From Platanthera guangdongensis (taxonomy: Eukaryota > Streptophyta > Magnoliopsida > Asparagales > Orchidaceae), in NCBI GenBank assembly GCA_039583875.1, contig CM077158.1, positions 240,731,447 through 240,795,446 of the forward strand: DNA of 64,000 nt, written 5' to 3'. Shown here in pieces: positions 24,695 to 35,036 of the stretch. The stretch's first letter is position 1. The number at the start of each line of letters is the position of its first letter. Below the pieces are notes generated by a model. That model was not told the DNA's origin, did no database searches, and worked only from the letters and a program-made list of their open reading frames with translations. The translations under genes and the position numbers were made by a program.

Positions 24695-25698
24695 AGAGCC
24701 GTTTGAGAGGCAAGATATATCTTCATTGGATATCGAGGCCACGGATCTAGAGGAGGGACTAACCACCCCTTGTAACTGTTGGAGTTGAGCACGCAAAGCA
24801 TCAATGCCTTCACTGGTGGCGGAGGGAGATGTGGTAGTAACTGAAGCAGTAAGGTGAGGAGCCAGACCATGCTTGCAGTAGCAGGTGACCTCAAGATGTC
24901 CGTCCCGGCCGCAGTGAGAACATTTAAAGAGGGTACGACCTCCACGGCCCCGTCCCCAAGATTGGCGACCTCCACGAGCCGGTGGACCACGAGCAAAGGA
25001 GCAAGCGCAGCCACGAGCTGCTGGAGGAGAGCTGGAGATAAAGTCGGAGCATCTGGAGGTGGAGTAACTTTCAGAAGCATCGAGCAAACGTCTGAGAGAG
25101 ACGGAGTAACGACAGAAGATAAGATCTGAGCTCGAACACTTTGAAGATGCGGAGGAACACGATCCATCATCATTGCAATCCCAACTGCTTCTTTTTGCAC
25201 ACATTGTGTAACCAAATCCGTGGTGGGAAGCTGATGATGTATCCATGCCTCCACAAGAGTTTTAGCTCGAACAACAAAAGGAGTCAGGTCACCCGTAGCC
25301 TCAGGGTCAAGGGATTGAACGTCGGTAAGTATGTCGAATAAGTGTTGAAGACTGTCCTTGCCAGAGTAGAGGGAGTGAAGATCCTCCCACATTGTGTGAG
25401 CCTTCTCGTGATACATGGCCATCCGATACAGCTCAGTGTCGAGGGAATTAAGAATCTAAGATTGGACACGCCCATCGTCACAGATCCACTCTTCAGTAGA
25501 AGCAGTGAGAGGTGTCTTGGTCAGGTGATGAAGGAGACCTTTCGTTTGCAGAACACGACAAACTGAGTGAACCCATTCAACAAAATTCGGTTTGCCACAG
25601 AAAGAAATGGTAGTGATCCGTAGTTCATCACGAAGCTCAAGAGGAGTAACATTAACACGTTCAGGAAGAGAGGAAGCAGTAGTCGAATCTGAAGCCAT
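24695..25698 (-). pseudogene. gag: Copia gag, frameshifted
   Basis: It starts at MASDSTTASS (25698). LELRDELRITTISFCGKPNF follows, then a break near 25450, then LHSLYSGKDSLQHLFDIL and IAMMMDRVPPHLQSVRAQIL. The zinc knuckle CSHCGRDGHLEVTC lies at about 24922-24880. The product would be the RNA-binding capsid protein of the particle. The first and second blocks are in different frames, and the Arg/Gly-rich linker is in a third. It is closely related to the gag at 17720-18733. Confidence 0.87.
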
Positions 25699-25722
25699 GC
25701 AGACTAAGACTAAGCCCTGCAA

Positions 25723-26969
25723 CTAGGCAAACTGCTCGAACGGTTAACAAGAGACCGGCAAGTCGCAGTAGGCTGCGACAAGTAGCAACAGGCCGAAAGA
25801 GCGAACAGAAGCCAGAGACCGCAAGAACGTAAAACCAGACCGCGGATAGAGAGCAAGAATCGAACAACCAGACCGCGGCTATAGAGCAAGAGCGTACAAC
25901 AGCGAGACCACGGCTAGAAAGCAAGAGCGAACAACAACAAACAGCCAGACCGTGGAGAACAACAACAGACTGCGGCTAGAGAGCAGCCAGACCGCAGAAA
26001 ACAGCAGGCCGCGAACCAACAGCCAGACCGTGGGTAGAGACCAGGAGCGAACACCAGCCAGAACGTGGAGAGCAGCAACAAACCACGAACAAATAGCCAG
26101 ACCGCGGGTAGAGATCAAGAGTGAACAATAGTCGGACTGCGGAGAGCAGCAACAGACCGCATCAACAAACAATGCGGGAAACAACAGCTCGGGAAAGGCA
26201 GCAAGAACCAAGGCGACTTGAAAGAACAGAGTGGGCGAGCAGAGAAGGCAGGCGGCCTCAACGAGCAGGGAGCAAGACCAGGGGTAGCGACAAGGGGCTG
26301 GCGACAACAAGAAAGGAGAACCAGGGAGAAGACCGCAGAGAGGATTAGTGATCTGAGAGCAGCGAATGACAGACGGGCGAGTAGAGATCACTGGCGGCCA
26401 GACCGCAGCGAACAGGCGAGCTGAGATCTCTGGCGGCCAAACCGCAGCGAACAGGCGAGCTGAGCAGAGAGAATCAGCAACACAGACCGCAACGGACAAG
26501 CACAAACAAAGGACAAGCACAGACCGCAGCGAACCACAAACAAAGTGGGCGAGCAGCGAGCATCAAACAAAGTGGGCGAACAACGAACAACGAACAACGA
26601 ACAGGCGAGCTGAGCAGAGAGAATCAACAACACAGACCGCATCGGACAAGCAGCCATACCGCAGTGGACAAGCACAAACCGCAGCGGACAAGCACAGACC
26701 GCAATGGGCAAAGATCAACAAGACGTGCAGTTAGAGCAGAACGTAGCGGACAGGAAAGCAGACCACACAGAGCTAAGATAGTGGGACCCAACAACTAAGG
26801 CTATAAAACACGAGGAGAGCCAAAGCAGAAGAGGGAACAAGCTCGCCGAGAACCTTGCGGACAGAGACAAAGCTATCTGACAGAGATAGGAGAGAATGAG
26901 ACCGGCAGGAAGGGGACGATTACAAAAGCGCAGTCCTCCTAGAAGGACCAGTTGGAGGCTTTGATCCCA
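25723..26969. repeat. Copia leader with GACCGC-rich tandem repeats
   Basis: The untranslated leader between PBS and gag is made of degenerate short repeats such as agaccgcgg(c/g)tagag and accgcag(c/t)ggacaagcaca. The repeats produce open frames on both strands that are not genes. Confidence 0.8.
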
Positions 26970-27154
26970 TGTAGAAAGTGGAGGAAGTAAACTTTGTATA
27001 TCCTAAAACTTCTGTACACTAGGAGAGAATACGCATATATATAAGAAGAGAGAAAGAAGAAGAATCTCAAACACAAGATGTGAGATAAATCTAAATCTAA
27101 GTGGGCTCCAATATGGGCTAAATTAATGGGCCTAAATACATGGCTTTTCCAACA
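26970..27154 (-). repeat. Copia 5' LTR (185 bp)
   Basis: Its ends match those of 21429-21609. A TATA-like run lies in the middle. The PBS lies directly to its left on the plus strand. Confidence 0.93.
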
Positions 27155-27187
27155 TCAATTAAATGTTAGACAATCGCAAGTGCATTG

Positions 27188-27442
27188 TGTTACGGGTTCT
27201 TTTTATGACGTTATCTAGTATTAATTATTCCATATTATGTTTTTATTATGTCTTAGAGTCGCACCCTTATATGACGTCATCTTTTATGTCGTGTCTTTAT
27301 GTCGTGTCCAAGTCTGTCGTTATTTTCTTTGGCGTTCTTTCTTTTTTGTGTCGATTGTATGTTCTATTTAACAGACCTATTGGGTCTTGTATTAGTATGA
27401 ATGAAGAAAATCTACATTCTCTAACCCTAAAAGAGATCTTGG

Positions 27443-27481
<39 letters not shown>

Positions 27482-27588
27482 CGAGCACGCCCCGCTTAGG
27501 CAGCTGTGGTGAAGGCTCTGTAGTATCTCCGCCACCGTCATCTCCACCTCCAGCCATCTCCTCCGGCAACATTCTAAGACCCATAACA
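27188..27588 (+). repeat. LTR (left, 401 bp) with (CT)n
   Basis: It begins TGTTACGGGTTC and ends GACCCATAACA. It contains a CT microsatellite at about 27449-27480 that is shorter in the right LTR, which accounts for part of the length difference. Confidence 0.9.
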
Positions 27589-28386
27589 ACTTGGTACCAG
27601 AGTAAACCCTCCTCCATTTCGTAAAGATAGCCAACCCTCGTCGGGCCTGTCTGACCCCCGCAAGGAGTCGACGCCCCGCCTCGGCCATCCTAGCCACTGC
27701 AACTTCCAATGGGATCCAGCAGCCCAGTTTTTTCGACCGTCACGCCGGGAGCCCAGACGCAGTTTCGACGCCACATCTCCCACGCGAGCCTTCCACGATA
27801 TAGTTCGCTACAACCCGCAACAACCGTCGACGCTCCTGCGCCCACAGTCCTCCCCGACGCACGCTTCCTCTCCTAGTTGCAAGCTTGGGCCGTGCCTAAA
27901 CTCATCTCCCGCTTCCGACATCGACCGGTGCAATACGCCTCTTCAACGACGTCAATTTCTGTCGTCTGCGCCGCAAATCAGGCACGAACCAGCGCACACG
28001 CTTTCTTTCCCTGTTTGCGTTGTACTTGCAAACGACAACATCGTTCGCCCTCCGCCTTTCCATCTTTATTCGTCTCGATTCCTGAACAGACATGTGGAAT
28101 TAATTCAAATCCGATCCTTCTTATTTTGATCGGGACTATTAGACGCGTACGCTCCTTCCTATTTTGATCGATACTCACACGTGGGAATTGATTCCACTTC
28201 GCTCCAACTCACAATCCGCAGCAAGTCAAATTCTCGTTCTCTAACATTCCACACCACTTGCTCTGAATATTTTTTTTCTCCATTGGGAAACGACGCGGTA
28301 CTCGCGACAACACAAATTCAACCGCCTCCAACGACTGCAGGCGCCCAGTCACCCGCTTTGTATCCCGTGCTACCTCCATCCACAAT

Positions 28387-29370
28387 ATGGGAGACTCAGC
28401 CAGCTTCTTGGAAGCTATGAACCAACTACATGCAGTTATATCCGCCATGGATGCACGTCTTCGGGATGTAGAAGCATGCTTTCGGGACGCCGACGAACGT
28501 CATCAGAACGACATGGTAACCCTCACCACCAAGCTTAATGGAATAACAACAACACCTCCAGTGTCTAGCACCCCACCTACGGATCACACTAGCAGCAGTC
28601 AAGTTCCCTACCACTGATCATCCGCCATGAGCCACCACCGCAAACCCCCTTGCGCCCTGAAGCTGCTATTCTGCCGCGATATACCCGCCTTGGAATTTCC
28701 CGCCTACGATGGGAAAATAGATCCCTTGGTTGCTCACTAGGTGCAAACAAATCTTTGGCCATCAACAAACTCCGGCAGGCGGCAGCAGAACGACTTCCTC
28801 TGGCCTCCTTTCACCTTCTCGACTCGGCCTTGCTGTGGGTCACTCGTCTCCTCACTGATCAGCCGGGTCTAACATGGGAAGGCTACAAGTGATTTTACAA
28901 CCTGTGTTTCGGCCCCCAATCCACAACAACCCCCTCGGTGCGCTCACAACACTCTGCCAGACGAGCTCCGTGGACGATTATCTGGATCAATTTCAACTTC
29001 TTCTGGCACAGGTCTGTCTCCAATGATACAGTTCACCATCTTCACCGCCGGACTACGCGAACGCCTGCGACTTGACGTCTACAGACTTAGTGACTGCTAT
29101 GAGTCTAGTCAGGCTTTGTGACTGTCGCCTCCAACTGGCACAGAGGTCTTTTTGCCCACCGACACGGGTCATCCAACCCTATCAGTCCGTAAACTATCTC
29201 GGGACGAGATGGTGCAACGGCGCCCAAGGGCTTATGTTTCAACTGCGACGGGTCGTATACTCGCGGCCACATGTGCAAATATTTTTTCTATCTGCAAGTC
29301 AAGGACTTTGATGATGAGAGCATCGACTTACGAGGACACCATTGATCTCTCTCGAGCTTGAGGACAAGCT
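28387..29370 (+). pseudogene. gag: Gypsy gag remnant
   Basis: The start reads MGDSASFLEAMNQLHAVISA with a coiled-coil-like helix. In shifted frames KLEFPAYDGKIDPL follows near 28690, then LASFHLLDSALLWV near 28800 and LTWEGYK near 28880. These are the core gag motifs of chromovirus-type gypsy elements. Near 29240, GLCFNCDGSYTRGHMC is a zinc-knuckle-like end, typical of the Reina-type pattern CFNCDEK...GH.C. Stops and indels interrupt it. The protein would have bound element RNA. No pol sequence follows. Confidence 0.75.
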
Positions 29371-29391
29371 CGTTTTGCAAGGCATGAGAGA

Positions 29392-29760
29392 TATTACGGG
29401 TCCTTTTTATGGCGTTATTTAGTATTAATAATTTCCTATTATGTTTTTATTATGTCTTAGAGCCCCACCTTTATATGATGTCATCTTTTATATCATGTCT
29501 TTATGTCGTGTCCAAGTTTATCGTTATTTTCTTTCGCGTTCTTTTTTTTTTGTGTTGATTGTAAGTCCTATTTAATGGACCTATTGGGTCTTGTGTCGAT
29601 ATGAATGAAGAAAGTCTATTTTTCCTAACTCTAAAAGAGATCTTGGAATCTCTCTCTCTCTCTCTCTCGAGCACGCCCCGCTTTGGCAGCTGCAGTGAAG
29701 GCTTTGTAGTATCTCCGCCACCGTCATCTCCTTCGGCCATCTCGTCAAAGACCCATAACA
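29392..29760 (+). repeat. LTR (right, 369 bp)
   Basis: It pairs with 27188-27588. The first bases read TATTACGGG where the left copy has TGTTACGGG. It ends GACCCATAACA, followed by the TSD. Confidence 0.88.
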
Positions 29761-30100
29761 CATTGCTTCATTTTAGGATTACTTACATCATCACTCAAAC
29801 ACTCATTCATTATAGTTCTGCTAGGACACGGTTACAATCACTACATCCGTCTTCCGTCAATATTACTTCCCGCGTCAATATTACTTCCCGCGGATTATCA
29901 TTTTAACCCCTCAAAATATCCTAGCATTGTATTTCATCATGAGTTCTATATTCACCGACAGCCTAACTTGGTTTTCACATGAACTGCAATGTGCCCTCTA
30001 AGGCGAAACACCATTGAAAATATCTTTTCTTTGTTGAAAATTCTCCTTAACGCTTGTTTGTTACATGTTGCGATATAACCAATTTTTTTTCCTTTTGCAG

Positions 30101-31479
30101 ATATGAAAAGGACATGCTGGCTTTTACCGGTTGCAGCCATAATTTGACCGCCGAGGAAGATGAGGAACTCCGCAGCATGCGCTACGAGATTAGCCATTGG
30201 AAGGAGAAGGAAATAAATGGTTCCGAGAGACGGAAACAGGGAGGTTGCCCTTTAACTCCGAGGGAAACCTCCCTTCTTCTCAAGGGATTGGGATTTCCGT
30301 CAAGCACACGCATATATCTCGTGGCCGGTGAAGCTTTTGGAAATGAAAGTATGAAGCATCTGACAGATGATTATCCAAACATCTACTCCCATTCAACCCT
30401 GTCCACAGAAGAGGAGCTCAGGCCTTTCACAAATCATCAGAACATGCTTGCCGGCTTGGATTATGTTGTTGCTCTTCAGAGCGATGTGTTTATTTACACG
30501 TACGATGGAAATATGGCAAAAGCCGTGCAAGGTCACAGACGTTTCGAGAACTTCAAAAAGACGATCAATCCAGATAGGTACGTCAATCCAATCTCGTGGA
30601 GGTTTTTACCAATAAAGAATCAAAATAGCCTCCTTACTATTTATGATTCAGAAAATAAGAATTAATTAGTCAAACTTCCCCTGAGAGTGAGCATAAATAC
30701 ATGTTGCACCCCTCTAACTTTTGAAATTACAAGAACCTCCCCTGTAAGTTTAAAGTTCATATCATCCATGCCCTTGGAGAATTTTCAAGGGGGTCTATTT
30801 ATGCATGGATGTCATGAAAAGTGAACTTACAAAGGAAGTTTTTGTAATTTCAAAAGTTAGAGGTGTGCAACCAGTAATTTTGCGAACTTAGAGTCGGAGG
30901 TCCCGGTAAATGGCCCCAGAAAATAATTTGATACGAAGAGTCTAAGGCTCCGTTTGGCACGGTGGTGACGGTCGTAAACGCATGGGTTAAAACGTCATTT
31001 GTTAATGATCACCTAACAAACATCATCTGTTTGAACATAAAAGTGGATGAAGTTCCTCAGTGGATGTTAACAAATGACAATTTAACCCCTGTGTTCATGA
31101 CCGTTGCCACCAGTGTGGACACGGAGCCTAAACTAGCCGGATGCACGATTCAGTAGAGCTTTTAACAATGCTCAACTACTTGGAATGAGAGATCATTTAT
31201 CATGTTGGTGCCAATCTATAGAACTGGTGTTTTATGTTGTAACATGATAAAACTCAGTATATTTCGCTATTATTCAGGTTAAACTTTGTGAGACTCGTCG
31301 ACGATTATGATGAAGGGAAGATCTCACTGAAGCAGTTCAAATCAAAGGTGAAGAAACTACACAGAGACCGAATTGGCGCCCCATACTACAGGGAATCGGG
31401 CGTATTTCCCAAGATGGAGGAGTCTTTCTACGCGAATCCCCTTCCCGGATGTATTTGTGCTAAACCCCGGGTTAAGTAG
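30101..31479 (+). CDS. O-fucosyltransferase family protein, last two exons
   Basis: Exon 30101-30577 follows the acceptor ccttttgcag and ends at the donor AG|GTACGT. Exon 31278-31479 follows ttattcag and ends with TAG. Joined, the frame reads through [13 protein letters not shown]. Conserved blocks are [80 protein letters not shown] and [13 protein letters not shown], then IGAPYYRE and [13 protein letters not shown]. This is the C-terminal half of the plant GDP-fucose O-fucosyltransferase-like (GT106/former DUF246) type II Golgi proteins. No stops or indels occur, so the part looks functional. The N-terminal half (anchor and first Rossmann part) was not found upstream in the window. Either a very long TE-filled intron separates it or the gene is truncated. 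Confidence 0.9.
30665..30915. mobile_element. Fold-back MITE in the O-fucosyltransferase intron
   Basis: The arms share gttgcac(ac)ccctctaac, ttttgaaattacaa and aacttacaaagg in inverted order around a centre near 30785. Related single arms occur at 12337-12430 and 32096-32165. No clear target duplication was resolved. Confidence 0.7.
30946..31128. mobile_element. MITE with TAA target duplication (PIF/Harbinger-like)
   Basis: The ends GGCTCCGTTTGGCAC and GTGTGGACACGGAGCC are imperfect inverted repeats, bounded by TAA at 30943-30945 and 31129-31131. A 3-bp TWA duplication is typical of PIF/Harbinger. It lies inside the intron and has no coding sequence. Confidence 0.75.
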
Positions 31480-32190
31480 AGTTGATGGTTGGCTTTCAAT
31501 TATTATGATCATATAGAAGAAATGCAGGATCATAAGTACATATTTCATGAGATATACGCGATCGAATATAGAAGAATTCAGTGTTCTATGTCCAGGCCGT
31601 GTAGCTCTATCCAGAAGCGCCTGTACAGTATGAGAATACGAAAAAAAGAAGTATTTATGATGAGATGGAAAACCGGAAATGTTTTCTCCTCGACGGAATC
31701 GCGTCCGGCGAAGAAAATGTTGTATTTTATATTTTTACTGAGCCAAAATTCTTGGTGAAGTCCATTTCTTGCCTTTTTTCAGGCACTGGTGATTCTTTTG
31801 AAATGTAGAATGACTAAAGATTCTCCTTTTTGTTGTGAAGCAAAAAAATAAGGAATGTGTGGATTATTATGCCTTGTTTTCTTTTGAATATTTTGCTCTT
31901 GGAACTTGGAAGTTGGCTTGTGCCCTTCATTTTTCAAGATGTATGTGTGTGGGTCTACGAGTCGTCGCGCGGGTTTCCTTGTGCCCTACAATGACTGTAT
32001 CCCGCCGCTCGTTCTCTCTCATGCGCAATCTAGCTCTTTCTTTTTCTCTCTATATACCCTTCTCGCAAGCTCTGCCCTAGCAAATAGAGCAAATTTATAG
32101 GGAAGGTTTTTGTAATTTCAAAACATAGAAGAGATCCCTATGATTATGCAAACTCTCAAGAAAGGTGATAAAAATTCTCATGGGAATAGT
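31480..32190. other. Downstream region of the O-fucosyltransferase gene
   Basis: This is the 3'UTR and downstream DNA. A single arm of the fold-back family of 30665-30915 lies at about 32096-32165. No additional gene is recognised. Confidence 0.5.
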
Positions 32191-32199
32191 TCCATTGAA

Positions 32200-32412
32200 G
32201 GCTTTGTTTGGCGCAGCGTTTTTGTCTCAGTGAGTTTGGACAAAAACGTCACCGTTATAGAATGTATGTTTGACAAGACAATGGTCGTGACCTCCAGAAC
32301 TAATTTTGAACATAAAAAATGGACGAAATGTTCCTTAGATGAGGTCGGGGATTCATGAACAACAATTTATAGCCACTGCATTCATGACCGCCACCGCCCC
32401 GCCAATAGAGCC
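32200..32412. mobile_element. MITE, same style as 30946-31128
   Basis: The ends GGCTTTGTTTGGCGC and GCCCCGCCAATAGAGCC form imperfect inverted repeats. TAA follows the right end and GAA precedes the left, consistent with a mutated TAA duplication. The inner sequence (gtcaccgttat, catgaccgccacc) echoes the MITE at 30946. Confidence 0.6.
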
Positions 32413-32415
32413 TAA

Positions 32416-32960
32416 TTTAAAAAAGAAAAGAAAAAACACATTTCCTATTTTTACCATACATTTATAATTATCCACAAGAAAAATAAGAACCATAAATTTT
32501 ATCCATTTGCTCAATGCACCACAAACACAAAACAATGGCCAACCTCACAATACAACACTAAATTTTAGGGCACAGTTCCATCCTGAAAGAAGCCAATCAG
32601 CTGCAGCCACGTGGCCAGCCTGAAGGATATATAGCACTTGCCGTAATCTGATTGGTCCTTTTCCAAAACGGGATGGTGCCCCCAATACAGCACATAAAAA
32701 AGAAATTAAATGGCCCCAAAAAACAAAAATAAAAACGAAATTAAATGCCCAAAAATAAACACAAAAAACACCACAAAACCCCATCCTAAATTTTAGACTT
32801 GCACCACTCGCCCGCATAAGGAGGTGTAAAGTGCAAGGGTGTACTTTACGGTAAAATGCGAGCATCCAAAGATCTGCGTTCGTATCCACATGCATCTCAG
32901 AGCTAACGCATCTCAAAACTCTTTATGTGCGGGCATTTGTGCGGACCGATGCACACCACA
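32416..32960. other. AT-rich DNA, no gene recognised
   Basis: Non-coding sequence with no motif that I can name. Confidence 0.45.
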
Positions 32961-32963
32961 CTC

Positions 32964-33002
32964 ACCCACCCCCCCCCCCCCCCCTCCCCCCCCCCACTTT
33001 AC

Positions 33003-33037
<35 letters not shown>
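32964..33037. repeat. Poly-C tracts
   Basis: Two long C runs (about 32968-32995 and 33004-33037) are interrupted only by short T/A-containing words. Proline-rich frames here are artefacts. Run lengths may not be reliable in the assembly. Confidence 0.9.
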
Positions 33038-33059
33038 TTACTCACCTGGTTCCTCCCAG

Positions 33060-33416
33060 CACTCCCTGAGCTTCTTAATCTGCGCAACATCCAGGAACGA
33101 AACCTTTTGCAGTAATGCGGTCGAAATATTATTGGCAAAGAGCACGAAATCCGTTATCTATAACCCCGGGCTCGGCGAGCTGAAGCTCATGATGGCGACC
33201 GCCGGCATGCACCTGCCGGCATGGTTGATATACGATGCTTTAAGATTCGTGAAAACTTGATCAATAAATTAAATGCGAGTTCTAATGATTTGTATGGGAA
33301 GCTAGACCTGGTAGTGGAGGAGGTCCTGAGAGAAAACCATGATGTCACCATTTTTAAGGGTGAAGTCATAGGGGTGTTGGCGGAGGATATAAAGTCTGCC
33401 CGGATCCGGCCGCGAG
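33060..33416 (+). pseudogene. Unrecognised coding remnant cut by a copia LTR
   Basis: After an acceptor-like cttttgcag (33104-33112) the sequence reads SNAVEILLAKSTKSVIYNPG, GELKLMMATAGMHLPAWLIY and DALRF. The next part is in another frame: KIRENLINKLNASSNDLYGK, DLVVEEVLRENHDVTIFKG and GVLAEDIKSARIRPRV. There it is stopped by the LTR that starts at 33417. The amino-acid composition is that of a real helical protein, and the two parts appear joined by one indel near 33245. I do not recognise the family. Confidence 0.4.
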
Positions 33417-35036
33417 TGTTGAATTTTCTCAAAGCGGTCAGCAAGGTAGCCTAAAGCCAAATTAATATTCTCAGAACTACCCAGTTCACACTTTGATCAT
33501 GCGGAAGCACAAGGAGCAAGTTTAACACCAACAACAAATGGAAGAACAAGCAGGTCTTATATTCATTCACACTTCTTTACAAGGCGAGGTATACGTAGCG
33601 AGACATGCTTTCGCTAGTACACAAGCTACAAACAGAAAGAACAAAACAAGCCGGGCGGACAGCACTGGAGACCGCTGAGACAGCCTCGTCCGCCAAGGTC
33701 GTCCAAGCCGCCCAAGCTGCAACTGTTACAAGCCGAATACCACACGGAGTCCGCCGAGACTGCGAGGTCAAGCGGACACACCGAAATTCGCTGCTTGCTG
33801 AAGAACAGAGGAACAGACCGCCTACCTGCCTGAGACCGGCGGACAGGTTATTGGAACTTGATCAAGCTGAAGCAGAAAACTGACAAGCCGCAGAAGCTAC
33901 CAGCTGAGACCGCAGAGACCGCACACTTCAATGCCCAACTCCTGGCTCCTTGAAGCTAGCCGCGCGACCTGCACACAGCACATCGTCAGCACTACTCAAC
34001 CCGCGCGGACAAAAAACCGCAGACCGCAACCTTGCCCAAGCCCAACTTATTGTTCACTCCGTTACTGTAGACCTGCCGGGGGGGTTCTATTTATAGGCGA
34101 GGTGAGAAGTGTGGTCACCACCCTAGTGAATAGAATCACCGCCCCAGCCCGCGCGCTAACACAACCTAGTCCGCCAAGTCCGCATGGACTTGTCCAGACC
34201 TCCAGGAGCCAGAACAGAAAAAAAGGCCAGTCCGCCTCTATGCGGACTCACATGCTGCCAACCTGCCTATCACTGGCACAAAGCCAGTCCGCCCAAGGCA
34301 AACAGAGCTAGACCGCCACCCAATACAGCACGCGGACACCCCTGCAACATAAGCTGCAATCAACCCGCAATACCATATCACGCGGACTCAGGATACAATC
34401 CGCAGAGCTCGACAAACAACGTCATCCCGCTGTCCACGACCAACAGGCAGTCCGCCCAGTCAACAGCGGACTCTGCGGACACTGCGGACACAGAAGCTCC
34501 AGATCGCCAACCATCAGGACAGTCCGCCCCAGGATGGATAACATTCACTCCATCATGGAAAGCTCGGCAAAAAGCAGGCACCGTCCACACAGATGCGGAT
34601 TCCGCGGACGCCAAGGCACGGAAAAGGGCAGAGTCCGCAAGCTCTACCCAAACAGCTCTCCATAAAGGCCACCTGCCGGACTCCAATCACCAATCCGCGC
34701 AGTACTCCACAGCAGAACACCGCTGCACCACTTGAGCTCGGCAAGGGCCACAGCCGAACACCAAGGCCAGTCCGCAACAGCGGACACCGCAGACTAGTCA
34801 GTCCGCAAGCCTCCCGCGGATAAGGCACACAACCCGCTGGTTAGCACAAGCTTGCAACATGCAAGGCCGCTGAACAGAGCAAAACCTACAGCCCGCAAAC
34901 CTCTGTCCGCTCAGGCCGCTCCTCAATCAGCAAACCACCAAGACAGTCACCACCCAGGCCGCAGACAGCAGTCCGCCCAGGCCGCTCAGACCGCCCGGCC
35001 TGCCCATCACCCACTTCCACTTCACAAATTTCAACA
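33417..35036 (-). repeat. Copia 3' LTR (1620 bp)
   Basis: On the minus strand it starts TGTTGAAATTTGTG and ends AAAATTCAACA, so the ends form TGTTGAA/TTCAACA. It is rich in AGTCCGC/GCGGACT words, and a TATA-like tataaata (on the minus strand) lies near 34095. Confidence 0.88.

Larger units (their letters stand above)
21429..27154 (-). mobile_element. Full-length Ty1/copia retrotransposon with TSD TCAAT
   Basis: LTRs at 21429-21609 and 26970-27154 are flanked by TCAAT at 21424-21428 and 27155-27159, which proves one insertion of 5.7 kb. On the minus strand the order is LTR, PBS TGGGATCAAAGCC (26969-26957), repeat-rich leader, gag, pol, polypurine tract (gcgggggag beside 21610) and LTR. The two LTRs differ at more than a dozen of about 181 positions, so the insertion is not recent. 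The coding region has several stops and frameshifts. Confidence 0.95.
27188..29760 (+). mobile_element. Non-autonomous gypsy-type element (gag remnant only), TSD CATTG
   Basis: LTRs at 27188-27588 and 29392-29760 are flanked by CATTG at 27183-27187 and 29761-29765. A PBS-like TTGGTACCAGAG follows the left LTR, and a purine-rich gaggacaagctcg precedes the right LTR. The internal region of about 1.8 kb holds only a damaged gag. No protease, RT or integrase is present, so the element must have moved with enzymes of a relative. It sits 23 bp from the duplication of the previous copia element. Confidence 0.9.

Noticed and set aside
32839..33115. Proline-rich peptides
   Set aside because: They are translations of the poly-C tracts.
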